Source of the DNA: Lunularia cruciata
Taxonomy: Eukaryota; Streptophyta; Marchantiopsida; Lunulariales; Lunulariaceae
Reading direction: 5' to 3'
DNA: 64,000 nt
NCBI GenBank assembly: GCA_948567375.1
Contig: OX419756.1
Location: 49,552,333-49,616,332, forward strand
This document shows positions 11,451-23,635 of the stretch, piece after piece (the stretch's first letter is position 1; every line of letters starts with the position of its first letter). A program made the position numbers and the translations under genes. The notes below the pieces were generated by a model, which did no database searches, had not been told where the DNA came from, and saw only the letters and a program-made list of their open reading frames with translations.

Positions 11451-13750
11451 ATCATACACATTGCATAATCATCCACATGTACTAGTAATCATCCATACAT
11501 GTAATCAAGAACAAGCATTAGGATAAGGTATTTAGGTTTTGTATATCTTGATTATTGGCTGACACATATAACATAACAGCCACCACTTGCCCTACAAAGG
11601 ACACTCCAATATTGTGTGATAGTCTTCTTCCATCATGACAAGTCCTCCTCTTTACTAAGTAACACTCAATTTTTGCTAGACAACCTATCAATCAACTCAT
11701 GGGTAATAAAAAGCAACGATTTCATCATAGTGGACAAGGCTTCCTTATACAGCTGGGGTTGAACCTTGAAAGATATTTCTACTTCCTCCCTACACTTCTT
11801 CTATGGCGGCCATCTCCTTCAAATGTCATTCCCTCATGAATGCATAATTGGCTCCCAATCCTTGATTCTAGATTACATTGGTTGAGTGAGTTAACATGCT
11901 ACCTTTGCTTTCATTACCTACCTAACTTTGTCCTACTATTTTACATGCATGTAGCAATCTCTGCCCACTTTCTCATCTGCCCCTGAAAGAGGAATCCCAT
12001 AATTGATCTTTATCCTATAAGAAGAATATCCCTTAGTTGGACTATATGATGTCTATAGTGGAAGTCCCACAACAACTTGCCCATGATCAAAGTCCCATAC
12101 CTTTGCCATAGCAATTACTTGCTTGCAACCAACATGGCCCTTAGAAACTGCTTTTCTTAGATGATAGGAGTGAAAGAATTTCATAACTTAAACATGGGGC
12201 ACCCCACATAGAATGAATTGCAAATTCATGTTGGTCCTAACAAGAATGTGCATTTATTTAATTGCCATAGAAGAAGGATCCAATACAAGAGAGGCCTTTC
12301 TAAATGACATGGATGTGGTTACAAAGGCAAATATGTTCCTCACAACATGATCTTGCACTTATGAAGCACCTTCTATGGGTAGCAACTCTAATATAAAAAG
12401 CTATTCTTTTGAGAGCTCAATCAAAGATGCAACATGCAATGAAGTCATGTAGCCCATTATGGAGATATATAGAGCTGCCATACCTATGTTTGATACCTTG
12501 GCAAAGCAACCACCAATATCTATCATACACAACTATGACATTCTTGCCAATTTAACAAACACCAAGGCTAACATCACCTAAAACAACTATGCAAAGTCCA
12601 TCCCATGAAACATAAGAAGGTACAAAAATTCCTCATGATACTACAACCCATAGTTTATTTCATGAAATTTCTTGGAATTTCACATCCCTTCCAAAGAATG
12701 TTGTCTTATAGCAACAAAAATTGGTTCTTGTAAATAGTCTATTACCTTTGGCTATGGGCATCTTGCATACCACCTTGGTTGAGGAATCTATACAATCATC
12801 ATGTGTTGTACACCAAGGTCCATGAAATATTGTAACTATCCAAGGAAATGTTATTCTCAATTGCCACATTGACTCAAGATCCTACATAAACATCATGACT
12901 AAGAGAGTGATAGAAACTCTAGGACTAACAAGGATGAAAAACACACACCCTCTTTGATATGGGTAATCACATTGCCTCCTTGGAGTGTTAACCAAAGTTC
13001 CCATACTCATAGGAGAGTAGACCTTCTTGATCAATTACTTGATAGTAGATATGCTTGTACTCGCACAATTTCCACTCTTATTGGGAGTACCTTGGCTAGT
13101 AGATGCCAATATAATCACCACTTGACCAATCAGCAAGCTAGCATTTAAAAAAATTTCAAAACACATTATATTAAATCTGTACCCTACTAGACCAATGTCA
13201 AGTTCAGATCAGGAAGGAGAAGCAAGTTTTAATGTTGAAGCATGAAGCCTTGCTCATGTTAATGGCAATGAGGGAATTGTAGACACCATTTCTAACTGTC
13301 TTTTCATAATGGAAGATGAAATGAGTTTGAAATGAATGAAATGACCTCTCATTTCCTCTTCAATTAGGTCATACCCAACAACTACATTGCAATAACACCA
13401 TTTTTCTAGCAAGATTGTGAAATGTTCTTGATGGGATTCTTTGACTTCAAATGCAGTTTTTTGGACTCAAAAGCTTCCCTTAGCACTAATGATGGAGCTT
13501 TCCACCATGCTTTCCACCATGTTATGTTCCCACTCCCTTACAAGTAGGAACAAACTCAAGAAATCTTGACCTCCTCCTTCTATATCAAAGATGACATTGA
13601 TTACCAGGAAAGAGAAATTGACAAGAGATACCTCTACCTTGATAACACTCTTCATGACAACACTATTTTTCTTTGAGACAATGAAACAAAACCTATGGTG
13701 GTCAACATAACTCTTCTAGCTCATTTTGAGAAGATGAATCCTTGATCTCA
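11451..13750 (+). pseudogene. Host-2: plus-strand gag-protease remnant, same family as Host-1
   Basis: Translated pieces match Host-1 in order but on the opposite strand. A gag-protease linker with IPMFDTLAKQPPISIIHNYD lies near 12,475-12,540. A protease-like HIDSRSYINIMTKRVIETLG lies near 12,830-12,925. The pre-RT linker YIKDDIDYQEREIDKRYLYL lies near 13,590-13,660. No RT follows; the Host-3 LTR begins at 13,833. Multiple stops break all frames. From 11,451 to about 12,200 nothing beyond weak similarity is visible. Confidence 0.55.
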
Positions 13751-13832
13751 CACCATTGTTGGTGATACCAAAAAACCACCTACAAAGCGGATTGTAAAAG
13801 AATATGAAGTCCATCAGACTGGTGAGCAGGCA

Positions 13833-14176
13833 TGTCTCTCACTCAAGCTGAACCTCTGATGGCTATTATGGTAGCACACCATGGACTTAGAAGGCAAGGA
13901 ACCCCAACTCCATCAAACTCCTCCAAGGCCAACACTACAAGGCTCAAGACATTGTTCACTAGAGAACTCAATGAGAGAAAGATAGTTGCAAATGAAAGGA
14001 TGATGAGTACCTCCTCACCCCTTTTTTATATACTTGTGAAATAGTTACGCACAAAAATTACTATTTACCATAGTATCTCAAGTTACTAGGCTAAAAGTCA
14101 AGTAAAGTCAAAAAGGATAAAGGAATATCCATCCACATGGGCATATTCCATTAAAAGAGATCAAAAGTGTAATTGA
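13833..14176 (-). repeat. Host-3 3' LTR (minus orientation)
   Basis: The minus strand of this region aligns well with 54,757-55,147, the 5' LTR of Host-4. They share a TATATAA box (14027-14033), the downstream context GGAGGTACTCATCATC and the block GAGTTCTCTAGTGAACAATG. Read on the minus strand the LTR would start TGGGTCAATTACAC near 14176 and end GAGTGAGAGACA at 13833. The borders are inferred from TG/CA ends and the alignment. The partner 5' LTR is not present, so a target duplication cannot be tested. Confidence 0.6.
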
Positions 14177-14191
14177 CCCACACCTTCTCCA

Positions 14192-14854
14192 CTATGAAAG
14201 GTCCAAAGTACCCAGGCAAAAACTTCTTTTGCACTCTCTTGAATCAAATGGAATCAAACAACATAACCCAATCACCTTCTTTGAAAGGCTCCACCTTCTT
14301 CTTGCATGCCTCTTGTCATAGCTCTTCTTTTCTTTCCTTTGGGCTTGCTCCACTCGAACCATAGCAATTTCTCTTGCCTCTTCCAACTCCATGAGTTGAT
14401 CCTTTGTTGATTTCTCTCCATCACCTCCTTGTGCTTTCTTCAATCTCTTATGAATGCTTTGGAAGGAAGGAAGATCAAAATGAATAGGTAAGGTAGACCC
14501 AATACCATATACCAATTGAAATGGAGAATATCTGATGGAAGTCTTCATGGTTGTTCTATACTCCCACAAAACTACATGTTTAGCTCCCTTCATTTTTGCA
14601 TCTTTGGCCAACATCATGCACAAGGTTTGATTGGTTCTCTCTGCCAAGCCATTGGAATTTGGCTTATAGGATGTAGTTACTTTATGTATGATAGAGAAAT
14701 GTTGTAGCATGGTTGTAGTGATGCTTCTTATAAACTCTACTCATCTATCAAAAACCAACTCCAAAGGGCATCCAAACCTAGTGATAATGTGTTCATAAAG
14801 AAATCTACCCACTTCATCTTCATTCTTGTCCCTCAATCGTCTAGCCTCAACCCA
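14192..14854 (-). pseudogene. Host-3 integrase, C-terminal half
   Basis: The minus strand reads WVEARRLRDKNEDEVGRFLY and then ITRFGCPLELVFDR, containing the second catalytic aspartate region of the integrase core. It continues with TTSYKPNSNGLAERTNQTL, which holds the catalytic glutamate. A lysine/arginine-rich C-terminal part follows, ending just before the LTR. One stop follows VFDR and the end is frameshifted. The first half lies across unit C, which cut the gene in the codon series for NWVEA. Confidence 0.8.
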
Positions 14855-16738
14855 TGTGACAACTTGGCAAATATCACTTTTGCGGTAATTAGGTAAGTAG
14901 ATTTTGTTCATGCAGAGATACTGGTTAGAATTAGTCAAATACAAAGTCAAATGTCATAATGTAGTTCTTCTTGAGTTCTTCTTTAATCTCTCAAGTAGAA
15001 GCCACAACCCAAAATGAGTAATAAGCATTGACTTGCAGTCTTGTCATAACAATGTGTCACACTTAATCACAATGTCATCAAATCTTTCCAAACAATCTTG
15101 ATTGTGATGATTCAGGCTCTCCCGAAAATAGCACTTCACTGCAAAATGACTTTGCCTCAGAATTGTGTTCCACCCCTCCACTAAAGGCACAAATTCCTTG
15201 ATCAAAATTGCTTCATATCAACACCACAATGCATTGACAAATGCAGAATACTACCAACACTACAATTCCTCTCAAATCTATCAAGGCATTGCTCCAATTG
15301 CACTTCATTCAAGATCAAACACAGAGAATGAAGATCAAGGCTGTGGAATCCACATCCAACAAACACTCTGACTTGCACTTTGAAATTCTCCACATACTCA
15401 CAAACACACATACAATGTTGATACTTGGAATTAAGCTCAAGCAACGAGCACTGCTTCACAACACTTTGCTTTATTTATTCTCAAAAATAATGAGTACTGA
15501 ACAACATTTTACTACAAATGCCACCTTTAAATAGTGAAGCAAACGATAGTTATTAACAACTTTACCGTTTCCTAACAATTCTTCCTACTTGTAGATCCAA
15601 AATGACAAACCACCTCTTCATATCTGCCTCTTCAAATCTCAAAACTATGACTACTCCAATCCAATGTCTACTTCTTCCTTAGCTTCCAATCCTGAAGTAA
15701 CTTCACTCATAACTCTGTCCTTGGGTTTCACAACTACTAATTTGTCTACCAATTCCACTACCAATTCACTTTGATCTACAATTCTTGTCATAGTTAATCC
15801 TTCTAATCTCTATCTCCCGACCCACTCTTCTCTAAAGTGTCAAATGTCAAATCCGAAGGCACTTGCACTCCTATCTCTCTTACTTCGGGTCTAACTACTA
15901 TCAATTCCTTTACTAATTCTACTATGTCCCATCAAGAATTGTAATTGAAAGCATGGGTACACTATTTACGCCTTCAATTTGCAACCCAATTTCTCCTAAT
16001 CACTCACGTAATTGACCCAAAGACACTTACTATCTTATCCTGCACTTTGAGTTCATTCACTATTGCTGTTTCTCTTCTAATTCTATCCTTTCTTCAATCA
16101 GAATTGAAGTCATGGGCATCCTAAATATCTTCTTTCCTTCCTCTAACTTCCTCTAACTCCTCAGGCAAGATTCCCCAAGTCACCTTCACTGCACTCCAAG
16201 GTCCAACTACCTTAGGTTGAATAATATTTTTCTTTAAAAAAAGTCTTTAGACTCAAAGTCATTTAAACCTGAAGTCTGAAGTCTGAAGTCTTGTAGACCC
16301 AAAGACACTAACCTACTCTCTAAATCTACTCCCAAAACTTAAAATGCTTGTAACTTTTGCGACAAACCTCCAAACTCTATGATTTTAGTAGCAAAAGAAA
16401 GCCTTGGACTAGGTGCTTCCAACGAGATATATCATGCATGATTTGGACCTTTTTTCAATGAGATACAGCCCCCGCAGTAATCTTGAAATGTAACCTCTAT
16501 TCCGATGCAAAGAAACCCTCCTTCATGTCGAGTCCAAGTTTTTCCTTCCTCTGACATGAAGTAAGCTACTTTGGGTCTGATCAAAACCAAGTCCTTCTTC
16601 CTCCAATCCAAAGTCGACTTCTCTAGGCTTGATCAAAACACATGTTTCCACTCATTTCTTCTGCGTTTGGTTTCAATTTGGTTTCACCAAGCACTTCTTC
16701 TTCAAAACTCATCCAAAATGAAAAATGTGGGTACCACA
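14855..16738 (-). mobile_element. Unit C: shortened, divergent unit with perfect target duplication
   Basis: The left end is TGTGACAACTTGGC at 14855 and the right end GTGGGTACCACA at 16738, with ACCCA on both sides (14850-14854 and 16739-16743). At 1,884 bp it is about half length. The 3' third matches other units, including the TTTAAATAG box near 15,526-15,534. Only the last part of the coiled-coil ORF is recognisable (about 15,660-15,900); the N-terminal region is missing. The 5' part (about 16,300-16,738) is divergent. It interrupts the integrase of Host-3. Confidence 0.88.
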
Positions 16739-17640
16739 ACCCAATTGGTAAGGTAAACAGTAACTACCACAATGCATCAATTATTCCTTGGGGTTCTATT
16801 GAGAGGACCTACAAAATCAATTCACCACTTCTCAAAACATCCTAGCAATGGAATTGACTTAAGTGGTGGAGTGGATGTAGACTTTCTAGCAAAAGCTTTA
16901 CAAACATGACAAGTTTTGCAATAATCAAATCAAGCCTTGAACATCCCTCTCCAATGGTAACTTGCATCTAGAATCTTGAAAGCAATCATCTTTCCTGTAA
17001 AGTGTCCTCCACACACTAAATCTACATGAAACTCCTTTATGAGTAGGATAGACTCTTCTTTACCCACTGCTCTTCAAAGTAAACCATCTGCTCCTTGGTG
17101 AAAAAGAATATCCTCCACCATTGTGTAAGGTCTAGATCTTGCTACAAGGATCTTCCTCTCCCTAGCATGCATCCCTTCTGGATAGTTACCTCTTGTCACA
17201 AAATCGACAATCTCCTTGTACTCTATTGGAACCTCTTGAGTGACCAAGATTTTCATGAGCTCCTCATTTGGGAAGAAGTCATCCATTGGCTCATCTCCAT
17301 CATAATCATATGCCCTAGATAACAAATTTGCATTTTCATGTTTCTTCCCTGGCCTATCCTCAATAGTGTAGTCATACTCACACAAGAGTATCATTTATCT
17401 TGCTAGTCTCCCTTCTACATTAGGCTTGTTGAAAATGTACTTCAAAGCATTGTGATCCATGACAATTGTGGCTTTCCATCCAATCAAGTAGTGTCTAAAC
17501 TTCTTGAGACCAAAGATCATTGCCAACTCTTCTCTCTCCTTAACAAAGTAGTTCTTTTTTTGCTAAAACCATCTACCTACTAGCATAAGCTATTAGATCA
17601 TCATGCACATCTTGGTCTAATTGACTGAGAGTGCATTCTA
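16739..17640 (-). pseudogene. Host-3 RNase H end and integrase N-terminal half
   Basis: On the minus strand, about 17,074-17,394 reads CEYDYTIEDRPGKKHENAN, the C-terminal end of the RNase H domain, followed by the connection region. Then comes an integrase zinc-finger segment (HFTGKMIAFKILDASYHW, then YCKTCHVC, the HHCC pattern) near 16,890-17,030. The first catalytic aspartate region, IDFVGPLNRTP, lies near 16,800-16,830. The reading ends at VYLTN, where unit C splits it. Stops are present. In the virus-like particle this enzyme would insert the cDNA copy into the genome. Confidence 0.75.
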
Positions 17641-17643
17641 TAG

Positions 17644-18753
17644 CTATATTAGAAGCATCATGTAGAGGATGAAAGGCTTACAATCAATTTTAGCAAGAAT
17701 TGGAGCTACAACAAGGGATTGCTTGAGCTCCTCAAAAGCTTTAAGAGCCTCCTTATCTTCCAAAATCACCATGTAATCTACACCCTTCTTCATGTAGATG
17801 GTCAATGCATAAGCCTTGTTGGAAAATGAGAAGATGAACCTTCTATAGTATCCAACCATCCCCAAGAATTGGTGTAACTTTGTCAAGCTTGAAGGGAATG
17901 GAAGGTCTGAGATTTTCCTCACCTTCTTAGGATCAACTGCTATCCCATCCTTGGAGATGATGTGCCCCAAAAGTAGACCTTCTTCACATCCAAAAATTCA
18001 CTTCTTTGGGTTGAGTGATGCATTTGCCTTATCCAAGCATTGCAAGACCTTGATTAGGTGCTCAAAGTGGTCTTCCTTGCTCCCATAGACACAAAAGTCA
18101 TCAATGAAGTCTCTTACAAATATCCCAATGAAAGGTTCAAATACCTTGTTCATGAACCATTGGAATGTGGATGGAGCATTGCAAAGCCCAAAAGGCATGA
18201 CCTTGAAAGCTTAAGTTCCCCAAGGTGTGGTGAATATGGTGAGTTGTTGATGCTCTGGTGCAATCTTGATTTGGTTATATCCACTATAACCATCTCCAAA
18301 ACTATACCTCTCATGATCTACAACCTCCTCCAAGATCTCATCAATGAATGGTAATGGGTAGTAGTCCTTCTTGGTAATAGCATTGAGCTTCTTGTAGTCC
18401 ACACATACACAAAGCTTGCCATTCTTTTTCTTCACAATGATAATTGGAGACACACATTCTGAATTCTCCACCTCAAAGATAAATCCAGCCTCCTTGAGCT
18501 TATCCATCTCCTCCTTCACAACCAAAGCTCTTGGTAGGCTAATGCAACGTTACTTTTGGTGGACTGGTCTTGCATGTGACTCTACCTCTATCTTGTGCTC
18601 CTCCAAGGTGACTTTCTTAAGATCCTTGTAATTAAAAGCAAACATGTGGATGAACTTGTGGAAAAGCTCCTCAAATCTCACCTTCTCTTCCTGGGTAACA
18701 TTTGGACCATACTTGAAGGTAGATAACCTCCTTTTTATCTCCTCAAGTGTCAT
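17644..18753 (-). pseudogene. Host-3 reverse transcriptase
   Basis: The minus strand carries RT motifs in order: KKKNGKLCVCVDYKKLNA near 18,400-18,430; YYPLPFIDEILEEV; FGDGYSGYNQIKIAPEHQ; MPFGLCNAPSTFQWFMN at 18,198; then the catalytic FIDDFCVYG near 18,085-18,110 in place of YVDD-type. GHIISKDGIAVDPKKV and FLGMVGYYRRFI follow at about 17,850-17,970. The DDFCVYG context resembles Athila/Tat-group plant gypsy elements. Frameshifts divide it into at least three pieces. Confidence 0.82.
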
Positions 18754-19347
18754 GGTGATTTATTTGGGTCCTTCAAAACCTTTGGTTTAGGTGCAAAATC
18801 CATAGCACACAAGAAATACACATCTAAATCAGATTCAGATTCATCTTCCTCCATGGAAGTCTCTTCTTCCATGCTTGTGTCCACACCTAAAGTTCCTTCT
18901 TTAGAATCTGATTCCCAATAATCAGAAGATGGTGTATCTGAATATGAAGTGTTGGTGGTGTTAGTCACAGGAACTGTGACTCTATGGTTTGATCATCCAA
19001 TCCTTAAGTACCCTTTGTGCCATCAATCAGTTGTGCGTGCTGCTCTCAACTATGGCCTCCCAAGAAGTTAGTCATAGCTTGAATCCTTCAAGACTTGGAA
19101 AGTCATGAGATTTTGAATTCCCATAATTGAAACTACCACCTTATCCATCACCCGTACTGGTCAAACTTGTTGCCATGCTCACCACAAATGTTGAAGGTCT
19201 TGAGGGTATCATACCCAACTTCTTCATCAACCTTTTTGACATGGCATTCACTACTGATCCTCCATCAACCAATGCATCCTTGATGTTGTGACCATTCACT
19301 CTCACATCAATCTTTGAGGCATATTCACAAGCCTCCCATGGTGCTGG
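18754..19347 (-). pseudogene. Host-3 protease and acidic protease-RT linker
   Basis: The minus strand at about 19,160-19,320 encodes DALVDGGSVVNAMSKRLMKK. This is the aspartic protease active-site region with DGG in place of DTG/DSG. Host-4 has DALVDGASVVNTMSKRLMKK at 61,976, so the family shares the variant. The linker at 18,750-18,968 is rich in Asp, Glu and Ser (SMEEETSMEEDESESDLDVY). Unit D starts at 19,348 and separates this from gag. Confidence 0.75.
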
Positions 19348-19762
19348 CATCGTACACACATTTTTGTTTTTTTCTTATTTTTGAAGAAGAAGTGTATATA
19401 TAAAGTCATATTGCGCCTGTATGGCATCAGAAGGCAGAGAATGGTGTCTTTGGGGTGTAACCCAAGGAAAAGTGACTTTGTGTCAACAAATGAAGTACTT
19501 GGATTGGTCCTGTTAACATTCAACTTGAAGTAAGGAAACTTTGGCTCGGGGGTGCTCAACCAAGGCAAAGACAGTGTAACAACTTTCCTTCGGGGTTGGA
19601 CATTCAAGAAGGTACTGCTCATAAAAACAGCTGGCCTATGAGCAAGAGGGGGGAATTGATAGTGACAAGAGCATGCAAGAGGTGTGATTTCTTGGTAGAA
19701 ACTCAAAGTGAAGAAAGACGGAGAAGGCACGCCACTATAAGATTTGGGATAGAGAGAAAGAG

Positions 19763-20205
19763 ATGACAAGTAATTTCCCATTGCCATTAAGGAGTTGTCC
19801 TAAGGGAGATCATGGAAAAGGGAGTGTAGTAAGAGATGCATTGGTGCATCAAGAGGAAGTCAGGAGAGATAGTCCAAGAGTCAATCGGAAGAGTAGTCAC
19901 CAACCCAAAGTGGAGGAGAGTAAGATGGGAGGTGGAAGGAAGAACTCAAAATTTGTAGTGAGAAATCATGCAATTCGGAGATTGGATGTGATTGCAAGAA
20001 TCAAAGTCTTGAGTAGACGACTTTGGATCACATTTTTGGCATGGAATTGGAACCTTAGTTTTCTAGGTTTCATGACCAAGATCATTGAGAGTAAATGTCT
20101 TGATGGACCCAAGGCAGAGGGCAAGAAGTGAAATCCAGCTTGATAGATAGAGTCGGATTGGAGGTTATTACTTGGAAGAGGGGCAGGTGAAGACCAAGGA
20201 GCCAC
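19763..20205 (+). pseudogene. Unit D long ORF, 5' part (before unit E)
   Basis: The ATG at 19763 opens MTSNFPLPLRSCPKGDHGKG, matching the N-terminus of the G and H copies (MSSNFP...), which supports this start for the D/G/H subfamily. The reading continues through NHAIRRLDVIARIKVLS and WITFLAWNWN, then breaks at a stop near 20,131. Unit E entered the gene at 20206 in the codons for GATFLGKGE, and the ORF resumes at 23636. Confidence 0.75.
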
Positions 20206-23200
20206 TCTGGTGCCCACATTTTTTTTTATTTTCTTTTATTAGCATTGGAGAAGAAGTAAGCAAAGAAAGCTGAATTTTGAAAGAAGGAATGGACGGGAGT
20301 GTCTTTGGAGGAAATCCAAAGAAGTCAACTTTGGATCCAATGATGGAGGAACTCATGAGAGGAGTACAAAGAAAGAAGTCCAAAGAGCATCATCACTAGA
20401 TTGGGAAGAAAGAAGGCCAATACAAAGAACATCTAACAACCTTGGTACGTGGCAAGAAAGTACACTTCAAGAAATGGTGGAGGCAGATGAAGCATGTCTT
20501 GACAGTGACAAGACAACAACATGCAGAAGAAGGGGAAGTTGATTTTGAAATTGATTGAAGAATGACTGCAATTTGGGGTAATATAAAATTGCGATTGTGC
20601 AGGGACAAGTTGAATATGTCAAGTAGATTTCCTATCCCTTTGAGTAGTTGTCTTGCAGTAATGCGTGTTAGGAAGCCAATTGAGAGTTAAATTCTCCAAA
20701 ATCCTGAAGGGGTTAGAGTGTCTTGTCCAGGAGAAGGAATAGTTTTCCAATGCCGAAGAACAAGAGAGCAGATCATGGCAAAGAAGGTCACAAATGCTCT
20801 GGCAGTGCAAAGTTTTGCAATTCGTAGGTTGGACGTCGTAGCAAGAATCAAAGTCTTGAATAGACTTCATATTTCTTTCTTAGCATGGAATTGGAATTTC
20901 AGTTTCCTAGGAGTCATGGCAAAGATAGCTGCCAGTAATTGCGAGGAAGGCCCCAAAGTCAAGGGAAGAGAGGAAATCTGACTCGATGGACTGAGTCAGA
21001 TTGGAGGTTAGTGTTGGGGAAGGAAGCAAGAGAACCAATGGGGATCACATTCTATTGGAAGTATGATGTTGTAGTGGAGACGGCGGACATAAAAAATTTG
21101 TTCTTTGCTCCATGCACAACAAATGGTTATAAGGTGGAGTCCTATTGGGAGCCAATTAAACAAAGTATTGTGGGGACAATAATGGCCATGTTCAAACCAG
21201 AATGAACAACTTTTGTGAACATGCAGCAAGTGGTCTTTTTCCACCAAATGTTTGTAGGAGTGAAGGTGAACTAGGCAAAGTGTTTTCACCAACAAACAAG
21301 GCAGATGGTGGCCAATTGGAAGACATGTTCACCTCCACATTATTTTGCACCATTTGCAAGCACACTTCTACATCGGGTTGAATTTGCTGACAGTAGAGAA
21401 GAGGTCTAAGAAGAAGACAAACTTACTTTACAAAGTGAGGAATCCGGAAGTGAGAGTGAGGGTGAACACAAGGTTCAGCAATTGGTTGGAGTGGGTGAAG
21501 CTTGTCATGCAATGATTGACAATGTACCAAGAAAGATGAATCATTGCGTAGCCCTAGTTGTGGAAGAGAAGGGGGCTGAAAGACAGGAGTACCCTGCAAG
21601 GCCGAGTTTAGTAGGTAAGGAAGAAGGAAGCTTGGAAGTAGTGTCTTTGAAGATATAAAGATTGCAACTTTAGTAGAAGGAGTTGATGGAAGAGGCAAAG
21701 TACAAAGATGGAGCCAAAGACAAATAGAACTTTGGCGGAATACAATATCTATCAAAGGTTGTCACTCCATTGTTAAAACTGTTGAAGGAGCACCAGAAGG
21801 TAATTCCCCAAGATCGTATGAAGGGGACGCATGAGTTGCAAGTGGTGAAGTATCTGCTGGTTGAAGTGAAGGGTTTGCAGGAGCGTGTAACCCAAAGAGA
21901 CGAGGAAGTGAAGAACTTTGGGTGGATGCAGTCTTGAAGAAGAAGACTTTCAAGAAGTTGCAAGAGAGTTTTGAGTCAAGAGGTAAGGAAATGCAGAAGC
22001 AAGCCAAAGAATTGAAAGAGCAGGCCGGCAATGTTGCTAACCAAGATGAAAGAGGAGGTCAGTGATGTGCGCATCAAGAGTATTCATGTGAAGGCAATGG
22101 CCGCAATAATGGAGCAGGAGTTAGAAAGCTTGAGGAGGAGTGCAGCCGGGCTGGATCAAGCATGGCAGAGAGAGTTGGCAGTCAAGCATTGAGAAGAAGA
22201 AAGACTGTGCAAGCTGGTACAAAGTGCTGAGTTATAGAGTTCTCAATATGCAGAGGAGAAGAAGATGCTCGCTGCTGAGTATGAAGATGAGTTGAAGATG
22301 TACCGCAAAGAGTTGAAGGCAGAGCGATCTTGAGGTTATGAGTTGGAATTAGTAGGAGAAGTTGCAGGAAAGTTGCGAGCAATCTTGAGCGTGGAGGCTG
22401 AAGGAAGGTTGGAAGAAGCACATCTACACGAGTTAAAGTTGCTTGTGCAGGAAACTTGGAAGAGGAAAGCCAAAGATGTGGATATGAACACTTTACTGAT
22501 CCGATTAAGGGAGCAAGTAGATTGGAAGATGTTAGAAGTAGGTGACAATGTAAGTCTCATATTAGATTTAGTCAAGTCCAAGTCAGAGAGAATTAGGAGA
22601 AGTGTGACAGAGCAGGGGAAGTTTGATGTTGCAAAAGTAGGAATTCAGGTGTCTTTGGACTTATTATTTGACACATTAGAGAAGAGTGGGTCGGAAGATA
22701 AGGAAGTAGATAGATTACCCATGAGCTCAACTGTTTTTCCTAGTGTAGAAGTAGTAGAAATAGTGAAGGACTTGGTAGTAGTAGATATGCCCAAAGAAGG
22801 AAAAGTAATAGGAAGATCATCGGGTTTGAAAGCCGATGAGGAGGTAGACATTGGATCGGAGTAGAAATAGATTTGAGATTTGAAGAGGCAAATATGAAGA
22901 GGCATTGTCATTTCAGATTTGCAGGTTAGAAGAGTTGTTATAGAACGGTATTTTTGTTAGAACTATCATTTACTTCACTATTTAAGAGTGGCATTCGTAG
23001 TGAATTGTTGTTCAATATTGCAAAGTGTTGTGAAGTAGTGCTCATTGCTTGAGCTTAATTTCGAGTGTCAACTTTGTGTGTGTTTGTGAGTGTGTGGAGA
23101 ATTTTGAAGTGAAAATCAGTGTGTTTGTTGGATGTTGGATTCCGTAACCTTGATCTTCATTTTGTGTGTTTGATCCTAAGTGAAGTGCAATCGGAGCAAT

Positions 23201-23635
23201 GCCTTGACAGATCTGAGAGGAATTGTAGTGTTGGTAGTATTTCACATTTGTAACTGCAGTGCAAAGTTGATGTAAAGTGATTTTGATCGAGGAAGTTGTG
23301 CCTTCAGTGGAGGAGTGGAACACAATTTTGAGGTGAAGTCATTTTTGTAGTGAAGTGACGTCTTTGGGAGAATTTGAATCATCACAATCAAGATTCGTTT
23401 GGACAGAATTTGCTATGTTGTGATTATGGGTGTGTGTATTTGTGACAAGTTGTCAAGATTTTGAGCTTGTTACTCTCTTTTGGGTGTGGTTTCTACTTGA
23501 GAGATTAAAGACGCAACCAAGAAGAACTACATTGTGACATTTGACTTCGTATTAGACATTTCTAACTAGTATCTCTGCGGGAACAAACTTTACTTACCTG
23601 ATTACAACAAAAGTGATATTTTCCGGGTTGTCACA
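20206..23635 (+). mobile_element. Unit E: nested inside unit D
   Basis: It starts TCTGGTGCCCACATTTTTTT (one change from TGTGGTGCCCACA) and ends CCGGGTTGTCACA at 23635. GCCAC (20201-20205) and GCCAT (23636-23640) form the 5-bp target duplication with one mismatch. The unit D reading frame continues exactly across it, confirming the borders. It contains the decayed ORF 20774-22864 and a CTATTTAAGAG box at about 22,978-22,988. It is the same family inserted into itself, in the same orientation. Confidence 0.88.
20774..22864 (+). pseudogene. Unit E long-ORF remnant
   Basis: The ATG at 20774 begins MAKKVTNALAVQSFAIRRLD. The N-terminal region continues to about 21,400 with a shift near 20,980. The coiled coil is best kept at 22,343-22,864, where 173 codons stay open (ETWKRKAKDVDMNTLLIRL, then the SLILDLVKSKSERI region) and end in the family's usual VDIGSE-stop. 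Between 21,400 and 22,340 the reading is broken. This 3' stretch is the best preserved coiled-coil tail of the A/B/E/F subfamily apart from F. Confidence 0.7.
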
